Positions 18,433-27,737 of a DNA stretch of 64,000 nt are shown here, one piece after another; positions within the stretch are counted from its first letter, which is position 1; the number at the start of each line of letters is the position of its first letter. The stretch comes from Paenibacillus sp. 19GGS1-52 (GTDB taxonomy: Bacteria > Bacillota > Bacilli > Paenibacillales > Paenibacillaceae): contig NZ_CP059724.1 of NCBI RefSeq assembly GCF_022369515.1, forward strand, positions 2,108,001 through 2,172,000, read 5' to 3'. Both the position numbers and the translations under genes were made by a program. The notes below the pieces were generated by a model that had not been told where the DNA came from, made no database searches, and saw only the letters and a list, made by a program, of their open reading frames with translations.

Positions 18433-20031
18433 ATGCACCGTGTCATTATTGTAGAAGATGAGTTTATTGTAAGATATGGAATACGCTCCATGATTGATTG
18501 GGAGAAAATTGGGCTGGATTTGATCGGCGAGGCTGCCAACGGAAAAGAGGCGCTGGAACTTATCGCAACTGGCATGCCGGACATTTTGATTACAGATATC
18601 AAAATGCCCGTGATGGATGGCATCGAGCTTATTGCCGAAGTGCGGAGAATCTCTCCGGATATCAAGATCATCATTCTCAGCAATCTGGAAGACTTTCAAT
18701 ATGCCAAAGAAGCGATCAAGCATGGCGTATCCGAATATATGATTAAATCAGATATGATGCCCCGTGACTTTGAGCAGGCCTTGCTGAAAATCAAGGAAAA
18801 CCTGGATGCGGCCCGAAATAGCAAGTCCGACCAAACGCTGCTGTTTCGCTCTGAGCCAGCGCACAAGGAGAGCTTTTTGCTGGACCTGCTTGAAAGAGGA
18901 AGCGGAAAAATAAGCGAAGAGGGACAAATTCTGGAGAAATTTGGTCTGTCTCATTTTCACCCCACGTATTTGCTGCATATTAGCCTCAATGCTTCAGAGC
19001 TGGGGTATGCGGAACGGCAGTCCTTGATACGCCGTAATCTGGAGCAGGAAGGGTTGCCTTACAGCCGGACTTATGAAATTTTCCCTGATCGGCAGGGTGA
19101 AATTAATGTATTGTTTAGCGCTAGTGAAAGCGAAGGGAACGCTGGCGGTGCCGAGACAGAACTATTGAGACACCAAGCTGACCAGATCATTCACCGCTTA
19201 TTCGAACAGAATGGTTTGAGCGCGACCCTTGGCATTAGCGGCCGGATTCGTGAATGGTCAGAGGTCAAGATCGCGTATGCCCAAGCGGTGAGCGCAGTGA
19301 AACAAAAGCTGTTTCTCGGAAGTGGACGCGTTATTGTGCACGGAAGCGATGATTTGCGGATAAACGTATCTCCAATGGAGACCATTGCCATCAGTAGCCT
19401 TCAAGTCCAGTCCATGGTATATGCCTTTCAGTCCAAGGAAATTACGGAGTATATTGAGCAGCTGTTTGAGCAGTTGGCTGTAAGGCGGGATGCGGAGCTT
19501 GTACAGATCATTTCACTTGAACTACTAATGATTCTAATGACCCTATGGCCTGATGTCTCAAAAGATGCCCAGCAGGTGCTGGAGCTGAAGAAGCGGTACT
19601 TCGAGGAACTATCCCAGTTGGAAACACTGGAACAGAGCCGGCTGTGGTTCATTCAGGCTTTTGATACTTTGGTGCAGCACATGATTGAGATCTATAAAGG
19701 TGATCGCAGCAGTATTATTAAGGCGACCCAATATATCCAGCAATATTATCATCAGGAAATATCGCTACAATCTATCAGTAGCCTGGTGCATCTGAGCAAG
19801 AACTATTTCGCCAATTTATTCAAGAAGGAAGTAGGAGAAAGCTTTCTGGAGTATTTAACCCGGATTCGTATCGAGAAGGCCAAGACACTGCTCACGGGAG
19901 AACTGAAGGCGGGGGAAGTAGGCGGTTTGGTTGGGATTCAGGACCCGAAATACTTCTCCAAAGTCTTCAAGAAAATTACGGGGTTATCCCCCTCGGAATA
20001 TCGTAGTTTGGTCCGGGAGATTCATAAATAA
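18433..20031 (+). CDS. YesN-like response regulator with AraC-type DNA-binding domain
   Basis: A 532-residue response regulator. The receiver domain (1-120) has the acidic pair ED at 8-9, phospho-acceptor Asp55 (ILITDIKMPVMDG) and the conserved Lys in YMIKSD. A long middle region follows, and the C-terminal 100 residues form an AraC/XylS double helix-turn-helix (EISLQSISSLVHLSKNYFANLF and DPKYFSKVFKKITGLSPSEY). It would be phosphorylated by the kinase encoded just upstream and activate the neighbouring transporter genes. GAGGGGG lies before the ATG. Confidence 0.93.
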   Translation: MHRVIIVEDEFIVRYGIRSMIDWEKIGLDLIGEAANGKEALELIATGMPDILITDIKMPVMDGIELIAEVRRISPDIKIIILSNLEDFQYAKEAIKHGVSEYMIKSDMMPRDFEQALLKIKENLDAARNSKSDQTLLFRSEPAHKESFLLDLLERGSGKISEEGQILEKFGLSHFHPTYLLHISLNASELGYAERQSLIRRNLEQEGLPYSRTYEIFPDRQGEINVLFSASESEGNAGGAETELLRHQADQIIHRLFEQNGLSATLGISGRIREWSEVKIAYAQAVSAVKQKLFLGSGRVIVHGSDDLRINVSPMETIAISSLQVQSMVYAFQSKEITEYIEQLFEQLAVRRDAELVQIISLELLMILMTLWPDVSKDAQQVLELKKRYFEELSQLETLEQSRLWFIQAFDTLVQHMIEIYKGDRSSIIKATQYIQQYYHQEISLQSISSLVHLSKNYFANLFKKEVGESFLEYLTRIRIEKAKTLLTGELKAGEVGGLVGIQDPKYFSKVFKKITGLSPSEYRSLVREIHK

Positions 20032-20051
20032 GGAGTAGCGGCTTTGATTAT

Positions 20052-20066
20052 TGTAAGCGCTTGCCA
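20052..20066. promoter_or_regulatory. cre-like catabolite-repression site
   Basis: TGTAAGCGCTTGCCA matches the CcpA consensus except near the 3' end. It lies 40 bp before the second binding-protein gene, in the gap after the response regulator, so it could repress that gene separately when preferred sugars are present. Confidence 0.5.
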
Positions 20067-20106
20067 AAATTGGCTGAAGTCGGCTTGAATCAGGAGGTGA
20101 AGATGG

Positions 20107-21378
20107 ATGACAGGAATAAGCCGGATTCCGGCGATTCTGCTGATGTTCCTGTTCCTCCTACCGGGATGTTCAGATTTTTCCTCCGGGGAACGGAATGAAC
20201 CGCCCAATCCGGTGCCTGTGGAGATCTCCTTTTGGAATCCTTTTGGCGGAGGGGAGGGTGAATTTGTAGAGCAGATTATCAAGAATTATAACAGCACTCA
20301 AAATCATGTGTTTGTGAAGCAGCTGCGACTTGAGTCTAACGACTATTATGCCAGATTAAGAATTGCCCTGTCACTGGGCAAAGGGCCGGATGTGGCCGTT
20401 GCTCATTCGGACCGTTTGTCGCCATTTGTCAAAGCCAAGCAAATTCTGCAATTGAATGCGCTGGCGGAGCAGGCGGGATTTGACTTCAATGAAATTGGCG
20501 AATTAAATACTCAGAGCGTGAGCTACAACGGTCAATATTTTGCTGTGCCCCTCGATACCCATTTTCATATGCTCTATTATAATAAAGATATTTTGTCCAA
20601 AGCGGGGTTGTTGAATCCTGACGGAACACCGAAGCTGGAAGAGGCCACACCGGATGGTTTTATCCGTTTTCTGCGGCAAATTCGCTCGCGAGTACCAGAG
20701 GTGCAGCCTTTAGCGATCAATACGCCTTATTTTCAGGAATCTTTTCTGGATCTGTATTATGAGGCGGGGGGTGAATTGCTCAGTCCGGATATGAAAAAAG
20801 CGGCTGTATACAATGACAAGGCGGTACAGGTCATAAAGTTTTATCAACAGCTCTTCGCTGAGGGACTCAGCGATCTGAAGGATAAGACACCGTGGGATTC
20901 TTTTTATAACGGGCAAGCCGGAATGTGGTTTGGCGGGGTATGGGAAGCGGGGCATCATCTCGCCAATAAATCATTGAATATCGGAATCATGCCTATTCCA
21001 CCGATATTCGGCAGTTCTGTGCACTGGGGAAGCTCCCACACTCTAATTATTCCAGCTTACGTCAGTGAGCAGAAGCAGGAAAGTGCGATGGACTTTATGA
21101 AGTATTTCTCCGAGGTGGGCGGCACGATCTGGGGACAGGCGGGGCATATTCCTGCGAATCTTTCAGTTGTGCAGAGCGCTGACTATCAGGAGCTTCCGTA
21201 TCGTAAACTGTTTATTCTTTCGAGGAATAATGTGAAGTTTGCGCCTAAAACGGATAAATATTCGGCACTCTACACCGCTATTTCCGAGGATCTTCAGAAC
21301 ATGATGCAGAATCAGATTCAACCGGAAGAAGGTCTGAAGGCTCTAAACAGAAGACTGGATCAGATTCTGGAGAACTGA
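20107..21378 (+). CDS. Second paralogous sugar-binding lipoprotein
   Basis: A 423-residue family 1 solute-binding lipoprotein (lipobox LLPGC near residue 20). It is clearly similar to the protein at 13390 over the whole length, sharing blocks such as KQLRLESN, YFAVPLDTHFHM, NTPYFQESFLDLYYEAGG and FMKYFSEVGG, but diverged at many positions. It probably feeds the same two permeases with a related substrate, or serves as a sensory binding protein for the adjacent YesM-like kinase. AGGAGGTGA lies 7 bases before ATG 20107. It has its own cre-like site and ends at a bidirectional terminator. Confidence 0.92.
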   Translation: MTGISRIPAILLMFLFLLPGCSDFSSGERNEPPNPVPVEISFWNPFGGGEGEFVEQIIKNYNSTQNHVFVKQLRLESNDYYARLRIALSLGKGPDVAVAHSDRLSPFVKAKQILQLNALAEQAGFDFNEIGELNTQSVSYNGQYFAVPLDTHFHMLYYNKDILSKAGLLNPDGTPKLEEATPDGFIRFLRQIRSRVPEVQPLAINTPYFQESFLDLYYEAGGELLSPDMKKAAVYNDKAVQVIKFYQQLFAEGLSDLKDKTPWDSFYNGQAGMWFGGVWEAGHHLANKSLNIGIMPIPPIFGSSVHWGSSHTLIIPAYVSEQKQESAMDFMKYFSEVGGTIWGQAGHIPANLSVVQSADYQELPYRKLFILSRNNVKFAPKTDKYSALYTAISEDLQNMMQNQIQPEEGLKALNRRLDQILEN

Positions 21379-21478
21379 ATACTCAGGCAGCAGTTGCCAT
21401 AAACAATCGTATTGCTCTTGCGAAAAGCAGTGGCGCTGCGTTTGTTTATAGTTTGTGCACGAGCAGAGCTGTACGACA

Positions 21479-21512
21479 AAAGCGCCCCACTCATTGCAGA
21501 GGGGGGCGCTTT
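21479..21512. terminator. Bidirectional terminator between convergent genes
   Basis: AAAGCGCCCC (21479-21488) pairs with GGGGCGCTTT (21503-21512). It serves the binding-protein gene on the plus strand and the GH3 gene on the minus strand. Confidence 0.85.
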
Positions 21513-21535
21513 CAGTTGTGGAGCTATATCACAAG

Positions 21536-23701
21536 TCAGCCGATCCAGATACGCTCTGTAAACAGATCATCGGAGTTTCGGCCAAGCATAATATCAAATT
21601 CTCCAGGCTCAAATATAAGCTTGTCGTCCTTGCCATAGAACATCAGCATGTCCTTGGTAATTTCGAAGGAAACTACCTGTTTCTCATGCGCTGCTAATGA
21701 AAGTTGCCGGAAGCCCTTCAACTCTTTAACCGGGCGCACAACACTTGCACTGACATCGCGGATGTATAGCTGGATGGTTTCTTTGCCAGCGTGCTCAGAA
21801 GTGTTCTCTATCGTAATTGAAGCATGAATGATATCAGTTGCTTCAACAGCAAAGTCGCTGTAAGCAAAATGGGAGTAGCTCAGACCATAGCCAAAGCAGA
21901 ACAGAGGATCATTGGGACAGTCCAAATACCGAGTTACATAACGCACTTGCGGATATTGAGGATCATAAGGCCGTCCCGTTTGATAGGCATTGTAATAAAC
22001 CGGAATTTGCCCTACCGTGTAGGGAAAACTCATGGATAAACGTCCAGATGGATTATAATCCCCGAACAGCACATCCGCTAGTGAATTTCCTGACTCCGAA
22101 CCCAAAAACCAGGCTTGTAGCAAGGCATCGCTGGCAGCAAGGATAGGCTTCAGCTCCAGAGGCCGGCCACTGAATACAATGGTGACGATCTTTTTGCCGG
22201 TATCTTTCAAGCGCCAGATCAATTTCTCCTGATTGGCAGACAGACGCAGGTTGGTCTTGCTGCCGCCTTCCCCGGTATCTTCCTGGTTCTCTCCAACAGC
22301 GGCGAGTATCACATCGCAATCCTTCAAGTGATGGAACGCTTCTTCCACCTGATCCTCCACATCATAAACACCCTCGAGCATACTTCCGAGCTCGCCGGTC
22401 ATGGCTGTGAGAATATCCTCGACAGAGGTTTTTTGGGAAATACCATTATAGAGCGATACAGCCGAATCCTTCTCTTTCTCCGCCCCTGCCCAGCCGCCCA
22501 ACACATGAACAGAGGTAGCAAAGGGACCGGCAAGGCCAATCTTCATGCCCCGCTTAAGCGGCAAAGTATCATTGTCATTTTTCAGCAGTACAACCGAACT
22601 GGCCCCAAGTTCCCGCGCTGCCTGTAAATGTTCCGCGCAAGGTTCAGTGGCCTCATCCAGTTGTGGATCGGCATCCTTAAATGGATTCTCAAACAAGCCC
22701 AGCGCATCTTTGAGTTCAAGAACTCGGATAACAGCTTCATCGATCAAAGCCACATCAAGTTTACCTTGTTCGACTAGATCGGAGCCGTGATTGAGATAAT
22801 GAGTGGACATCATCTCGATATCAACGCCGGCAGTCAAACTTTTCTCAGCAGCCTCACTGCCACCGCTTGCAGCGCCATGAGGAATCAGCTCATTTACGGA
22901 ATTGAAATCGGCAATTGTAACGCCATTGAAGCCCCACTCCTCCCGCAGAATGCCGCGAAGAAGCTGTTCATTTCCTGTTGCCGGTATCCGGTCTACCGTG
23001 TTGAACGCGGTCATGACCATGGCCACACCAGCATCCACCGCCGCTTTGTAGGCAGGCAGATAAAATTCACGCAATACACCGGAGGACACATCCACCGTAT
23101 TGTATTCGCGGCCGCCCTCGGGCGCACCATAACCGGCGAAATGCTTGACACAGGCAGCGATGCGGCCTTTTTCCTTGAGGTCTTTCCCCTGATAGCCGCG
23201 AACCATGCTCTCGGTAACCCGAGCATTCAAATAAGGGTCTTCCCCGGAAGTTTCCATTACACGGCCCCAGCGCGGATCGCGTACGAGATCGGTCATTGGC
23301 GAGAAGGTGACATGAATACCAGCGGCCGCACTTTCCTTGGCTGCTATTTCGGCAAATCGTTCACAGGCCTCCAAGTCAAATGTGCAGCCCATAGCTAGGG
23401 GAATCGGCAAGATGGTCCGGAAGCCGTGAATGACATCCGCCATAAAGAGCAGGGGAATCTTCTGGCGACTGGTTTGCAAATGCCGGGTTTGCAGCTCAAT
23501 CACATTCCTGGCTCCAGTACCGTTCAGAACGCTGCCGATATTCTCCATGATATGTGGCTTAATATTGAGCTCCTTGAACGGACCGGTTAAATCTACAGTA
23601 TCGTCCAAACCCCAATAATAAGGTCCAAGTTGCGTTAATTGAGCTAGTTTTTCTTCCAGTGTCATTTCATTCAAAAGATCTTGGATAAACAGTTTAGTCA
23701 T
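21536..23701 (-). CDS. GH3-family glycosidase (beta-glucosidase/beta-xylosidase, BglX type)
   Basis: A 721-residue cytoplasmic glycoside hydrolase family 3 enzyme without signal peptide. The N-terminal TIM barrel has RDPRWGRVMETSGEDPYLN, KHFAGYGAPEGGREYN and the nucleophile Asp in VTIADFNSVNEL. The alpha/beta sandwich follows (VVLLKNDNDTLPLKRG, GENQEDTGEGGSKTNL), and a fibronectin III-like domain ends the protein. It cleaves terminal beta-linked glucose or xylose. A TTGACA-N17-TAAAAT promoter and a LacI-type operator lie upstream on the minus strand, facing the ABC transporter operon that carries the matching regulator gene. The usual SDW around the nucleophile is ADF here, which is acceptable within the family. 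Confidence 0.92.
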   Translation of the reverse strand: MTKLFIQDLLNEMTLEEKLAQLTQLGPYYWGLDDTVDLTGPFKELNIKPHIMENIGSVLNGTGARNVIELQTRHLQTSRQKIPLLFMADVIHGFRTILPIPLAMGCTFDLEACERFAEIAAKESAAAGIHVTFSPMTDLVRDPRWGRVMETSGEDPYLNARVTESMVRGYQGKDLKEKGRIAACVKHFAGYGAPEGGREYNTVDVSSGVLREFYLPAYKAAVDAGVAMVMTAFNTVDRIPATGNEQLLRGILREEWGFNGVTIADFNSVNELIPHGAASGGSEAAEKSLTAGVDIEMMSTHYLNHGSDLVEQGKLDVALIDEAVIRVLELKDALGLFENPFKDADPQLDEATEPCAEHLQAARELGASSVVLLKNDNDTLPLKRGMKIGLAGPFATSVHVLGGWAGAEKEKDSAVSLYNGISQKTSVEDILTAMTGELGSMLEGVYDVEDQVEEAFHHLKDCDVILAAVGENQEDTGEGGSKTNLRLSANQEKLIWRLKDTGKKIVTIVFSGRPLELKPILAASDALLQAWFLGSESGNSLADVLFGDYNPSGRLSMSFPYTVGQIPVYYNAYQTGRPYDPQYPQVRYVTRYLDCPNDPLFCFGYGLSYSHFAYSDFAVEATDIIHASITIENTSEHAGKETIQLYIRDVSASVVRPVKELKGFRQLSLAAHEKQVVSFEITKDMLMFYGKDDKLIFEPGEFDIMLGRNSDDLFTERIWIG

Positions 23702-23815
23702 GGAAATCTCCCTTTTCGTTAAGGCACTGAAGTTAGTGTGATAAATGATATGAAATTTGAATACATGGGTAAATTATTAATAGAAGCAAATACAAAGGGT
23801 ATGTTAGTAAGAAAA

Positions 23816-23878
23816 TAAATAGAAACGTTTCCATAAATGATATGCCTCAATTTTATCCTCAACTCAAAATAATGTCAA
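23816..23878 (-). promoter_or_regulatory. Promoter and LacI-type operator for the GH3 gene
   Basis: On the minus strand, TTGACA (23873-23878), a 17-bp spacer and TAAAAT (23850-23855) form a good sigma-A promoter. About 10 bp after the expected start lies ATGGAAACGTTTCTATT (23817-23833), identical to the operator in the opposite promoter at 24018. Confidence 0.8.
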
Positions 23879-23959
23879 TTACTCTTGGATTGTTTCCTAA
23901 TTATTGTATTTTCGAATAATTATTGTGATTTAAAGACTTGCATATCTGAAAATATTTAT

Positions 23960-24034
23960 TTGACAGCGTATACAACAGGGGCATATACTCCTAGTAAGGG
24001 GAATGTTAATAAGGCAAATGGAAACGTTTCTATT
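23960..24034 (+). promoter_or_regulatory. Promoter and LacI-type operator for the lplB-like operon
   Basis: TTGACA (23960-23965), an 18-bp spacer and TATACT (23984-23989) are followed by ATGGAAACGTTTCTATT (24018-24034), about 25 bp past the expected transcription start. This is a palindrome of the LacI/CcpA class with the central CG. The gene for a LacI-family protein is at 27738 in the same operon. The 120 bp up to the first gene otherwise holds only a small ATGCAT hairpin near 24116-24134. Confidence 0.8.
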
Positions 24035-24156
24035 ATGTTTCAGAAGTTTTCACTTCTCTATATAAAGCAGTAACTTCAAATTATGATGTGCTAACAAGAG
24101 GATTTATCGTAGGCATGCATTTGTATGAATGCATAGAGCAAATGGAGGTGGACTTA

Positions 24157-25092
24157 TTGGCAAGGTTTAAGCTTACTGGTGGAAATATTGTCCGGGAAGT
24201 CATGAAGAACAAAGTTTTATTTCTTATGCTGTCACCTGTAATCGTATATTTTCTTATTTTTCACTATGCGGTGATGCCCGGGGCATATGTCGCATTTGTT
24301 GATTACAATCTCAGCAAGGGTATTTTCGGAAGTCACTTTATCGGCCTGAAGAATTTCGAGTTTTTGGTTCAAACAGGCGAACTCTGGAACATTACGAAAA
24401 ATACGCTACTGTACAACATCGTCTTTCTAGCCTTGGGGAATATCATTCAGATCTTGTTTGCCATCATGCTATCGGAAATATCGGGCAAATGGTTCAAGAA
24501 AATTTCCCAATCGGTTATTCTCCTACCTAACTTTATTTCGATGGTTATCGTTGGTGTATTTGCTTACAACCTATTCAATTTCAACTCTGGATTTATCAAT
24601 ACATTACTTGCCAATGGCGGATTAGATCGTTATGAATTTTATTCCGATCCGGGCATCTGGAAGTATATTATTGTGGCCTTCAAAATCTGGGCAGGTACCG
24701 GATACGGAATGATTGTTTATTTGGCGACAATAACAGGCATTAGCCATGAGTTGTATGAGGCTGCTTATATCGATGGGGCGACCACCTGGCAGCGGATTCG
24801 CTACATGACTCTACCTATCCTGAAGCCTACGTTTATTCTGCTCCTGCTCTTCGGTATGGGTGGCATTCTAAAGGGTTCGTTTGATCTGTTCTACAATTTG
24901 ATCGGAACTAACTCTGTGCTTTATCCACAGACGGATATCATTGATACCTATGTCTTCCGTTCCTTGGTGGGGCAATTCAACTTCTCCATGGGTGCGGCAG
25001 TGGGCTTCTACCAATCCTTATTCGGCCTGATTCTGGTGCTTGTAGTGAACTATATTGTACGTAAGGTCGAACCGGACAGTGCTTTGTTCTAA
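24157..25092 (+). CDS. LplB-type sugar ABC transporter permease
   Basis: A 311-residue membrane permease with about six transmembrane segments and the EAA loop YEAAYIDGATTWQRIRYMTLP. The length and the AYVAFVDYNLSKGIFGSHFIGLKN style N-terminus match the LplB/YteP group used for complex oligosaccharides. The TTG at 24157 is chosen because GGAGGTG lies 6 bases upstream; ATG 24088 has no such site. It is the first gene of a five-gene operon. Confidence 0.9.
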   Translation: MARFKLTGGNIVREVMKNKVLFLMLSPVIVYFLIFHYAVMPGAYVAFVDYNLSKGIFGSHFIGLKNFEFLVQTGELWNITKNTLLYNIVFLALGNIIQILFAIMLSEISGKWFKKISQSVILLPNFISMVIVGVFAYNLFNFNSGFINTLLANGGLDRYEFYSDPGIWKYIIVAFKIWAGTGYGMIVYLATITGISHELYEAAYIDGATTWQRIRYMTLPILKPTFILLLLFGMGGILKGSFDLFYNLIGTNSVLYPQTDIIDTYVFRSLVGQFNFSMGAAVGFYQSLFGLILVLVVNYIVRKVEPDSALF

Positions 25093-25122
25093 ATAATTCG
25101 GAAATTAAACAGGGGTGATGAA

Positions 25123-26019
25123 ATGCATAATTCAAAAATAAAACAGGATTCTGGAAGTACCGTCATTAAGTTTTTCAGTTATATTTTTATCACTATCTTT
25201 GCGCTGATCTGTGTGTTCCCTTTCGTCTTAATGATCTCCTCCTCTTTTATGAACGAGCAGGAAATTGTCCGCGAGGGCTACAAGCTACTGCCCAAAGAAT
25301 TTTCCTTTAAAGCTTATGAGATGCTGCTGAACAACTCCACCAAACTGGTAGATGCTTATCAGGTCACTATTTTTATCACCGTAGTGGGTACTGTACTTGG
25401 GCTGTTTATGATGTCGATGGCGGGCTTCGTTCTCAATCGCAAGGATTTCAAATACCGCAACTTCTTTTCCTTTCTGATTTACTTCACGACGCTCTTTAGT
25501 GGCGGCTTGATTCCAACCTATATTCTGATGGTCAAACATCTGCATCTTAAAGACAATTTGTTCGCTATGATTCTGCCAGCTGTGGTAGGAGCATGGTCCA
25601 TCTTCCTGATGCGTAATTTCATGAAGGCCATTCCGGATTCCCTATACGAATCCGCTACGATTGATGGTGCAGGTGACTTCCGCATCTACTGGAGGATCTT
25701 TATTCCTTTGGCGGTTCCCTCACTAGCTACCATTGGTCTTTTCTCGGCACTTGGCTTTTGGAATGAGTGGTATAACGGGATGCTGTATATCAGTGACTCT
25801 ACCAAATACCCTCTGCAATACTTTTTGCAGCGAATGGTCAGTCAGACCAACCTCCAGTCTTTAATCAACTCTGGAGCTGTTATTAACACTGCTGATCTTC
25901 CGACTCAATCCATCAAGATGGCTACAGCGGTGCTGGCTACCGGCCCAATTATTCTCTTGTATCCATTTGTACAGCGCTATTTTGTAACAGGCCTCACCAT
26001 TGGGGCAGTAAAAGGTTAA
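25123..26019 (+). CDS. YtcP-type sugar ABC transporter permease
   Basis: A 298-residue permease with an N-terminal membrane helix (FFSYIFITIFALICVFPFVL) and the EAA loop YESATIDGAGDFRIYWRIFIP, ending in RYFVTGLTIGAVKG. It is the partner of the preceding permease, separated by 30 bp with AGGGGTG upstream of the ATG. Confidence 0.92.
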   Translation: MHNSKIKQDSGSTVIKFFSYIFITIFALICVFPFVLMISSSFMNEQEIVREGYKLLPKEFSFKAYEMLLNNSTKLVDAYQVTIFITVVGTVLGLFMMSMAGFVLNRKDFKYRNFFSFLIYFTTLFSGGLIPTYILMVKHLHLKDNLFAMILPAVVGAWSIFLMRNFMKAIPDSLYESATIDGAGDFRIYWRIFIPLAVPSLATIGLFSALGFWNEWYNGMLYISDSTKYPLQYFLQRMVSQTNLQSLINSGAVINTADLPTQSIKMATAVLATGPIILLYPFVQRYFVTGLTIGAVKG

Positions 26020-26090
26020 TGGATGTCTTCTTTCCTGGACGTTTATTATAAATGAAAAAATTTAGAAATAGAAAAGGGAGGCTTACCTAA

Positions 26091-27668
26091 ATGAAAGGTA
26101 AAAAGATTGTGTCTTCATTAATTGCCGTTCTCATGCTTACCGGTTTATTGTCAGCCTGTTCATCCAACAAGGAAAGTGATTCCAACACTTCTCCGGATGC
26201 TTCCGGAACTCCGGCAGCAGCAACTGAAGTTGGCGGCGTTGATATTTCCAAGGAAGCCAAGTTAGTGTATTACCTCTGGGGCAGTGAAGGTGTTGCCAAC
26301 AAGGCCATTCTTGCGGAAATTAACAAGAAACTTAAGGCAGATCTGAACGCTACCATTGAAGTGAAATATATTGATTGGCCGGATACGGCTACTAAATACC
26401 CGTTGTTATTCGCTTCTGGTGAAGAGTTTGATATGTCGCATGCCTCTCCTGGAGCGCCAGTTTCTTATTTTACATTAGCTAGCCAAGGCGCTTTAGTGGA
26501 TATCACGGATATGCTCGGCAAAGTGGCTCCTAAGCTGAAAGCGGAAATTCCTGAAAGTGTATGGAAGAACACCGAATATAAAGGCAAAATCTATGGGGTT
26601 CCTAGTTTATATAGCGAATTCACTCCAGCTGGTTATGCCTATCGTTCAGACTTGCTGAAGAAATACGGCATGGACAAAATTACCTCATTGGATGATATGA
26701 CGAAATACATGGATAATGTTGTCGCTAATGAATCTTTCCCGCCACTTAATGGTAAAGCGGAAGATGCACAGAATATGTTCAGAATGCTGGTAGATACCAC
26801 TGATATGTGGCTTGATGCACCTGGTATCTCTTTAAATGAGCTTAACCTGGTTACCAAAAGTCCTGAGGACTATAAAACCGTCATGCATCCAGCTTTCACC
26901 CAGGAGTTTGAAGATTGGGCAGTGAAGATGCGTGAATGGGCGGATAAAGGGTATTGGGAGAAAGATATTCTTTCCTCAAGTCTGGGTGGCAAAGATAACT
27001 TTAGAGCAGCAAACTCTGCCGGTTATATGACCCATGCTCAGGACTGGATTGGCCAATATGGTGCAGATTTGAAGTCACAGCCAACATCTGATCCTTACTT
27101 CTTTACCTTCGCTGAAGCTAATAAGAAGATCAAACGTAAATTGGGCGTAGATAACTCTACCGTTATCAGCACAAGTTCGGCAAATCCAGAACGCTCACTG
27201 ATGGTTATTGAGAAGTTTATGACCGATGAAAGCTACTACAACCTTATTCAATACGGAATTGAAGGCAAGCAATATGTCATCGAAAACGGTGTCAAGAAGA
27301 ACCCTCCAGGCTTCAATGAAAAAACAGATGGCGGCGGTTTCTCAGCTTGGTCATTGAGAAATGATAAATTTGTGATTCCAAGTGATACAGAAAACCCTAT
27401 TCGCAACACCCTGTTCGCTGATTGGGATAAAGTGGCTATTAATGATCCTTACAGTGGCTTTAGCTTTGATCCAGCGAATGTGACAACAGAAATCGCTTCC
27501 ATTTCCAACGTGAACTCACAGCTTGGTATTCAGCTGATGCTTGGCAAAACAAGCAAATCACCAAAAGAAGCGGTTGCAGAATACCGCGATCAGCTGAAAA
27601 AAGCAGGAGTTGACAAGGTCATTGCCGAAGTAGAAAAACAACTTGCTGAATTTGTTCCTGCTAAATAA
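26091..27668 (+). CDS. LplA-type oligosaccharide-binding lipoprotein
   Basis: A 525-residue extracellular solute-binding lipoprotein. The signal peptide ends at lipobox LLSAC (Cys near 23), followed by a Ser/Thr/Ala linker. The body (KLVYYLWGSEGVANKAILAEI, EFDMSHASPGAPVSYF, WIGQYGADLKSQPTSDPY) is typical of the large binding proteins that partner LplB/YtcP permeases. AAAAGGGAGG lies before the ATG. No ATPase gene is present in the operon, so a housekeeping ATPase is expected. The substrate is unknown; the GH3 neighbour suggests a beta-linked oligosaccharide. Confidence 0.92.
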   Translation: MKGKKIVSSLIAVLMLTGLLSACSSNKESDSNTSPDASGTPAAATEVGGVDISKEAKLVYYLWGSEGVANKAILAEINKKLKADLNATIEVKYIDWPDTATKYPLLFASGEEFDMSHASPGAPVSYFTLASQGALVDITDMLGKVAPKLKAEIPESVWKNTEYKGKIYGVPSLYSEFTPAGYAYRSDLLKKYGMDKITSLDDMTKYMDNVVANESFPPLNGKAEDAQNMFRMLVDTTDMWLDAPGISLNELNLVTKSPEDYKTVMHPAFTQEFEDWAVKMREWADKGYWEKDILSSSLGGKDNFRAANSAGYMTHAQDWIGQYGADLKSQPTSDPYFFTFAEANKKIKRKLGVDNSTVISTSSANPERSLMVIEKFMTDESYYNLIQYGIEGKQYVIENGVKKNPPGFNEKTDGGGFSAWSLRNDKFVIPSDTENPIRNTLFADWDKVAINDPYSGFSFDPANVTTEIASISNVNSQLGIQLMLGKTSKSPKEAVAEYRDQLKKAGVDKVIAEVEKQLAEFVPAK

Positions 27669-27682
27669 AGGAAACTAAAGGT

Positions 27683-27718
27683 GTAAGGGAGCTATAGTAT
27701 TAACTATAGTTCCCTTAC
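27683..27718 (+). terminator. Hairpin between binding-protein and LacI genes
   Basis: GTAAGGGAGCTATAGT pairs with ACTATAGTTCCCTTAC with one mismatch. No T-run follows, so it is more likely an mRNA-stabilising or partial terminator that keeps the regulator at a lower level than the binding protein. Confidence 0.6.
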
Positions 27719-27737
27719 CCATAAATGGGGGAGTTTA

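Noticed and set aside
22787..23398. 203-residue open frame on the plus strand
   Set aside because: It lies wholly antisense to the well-supported GH3 gene and has no ribosome binding site or recognisable motif.
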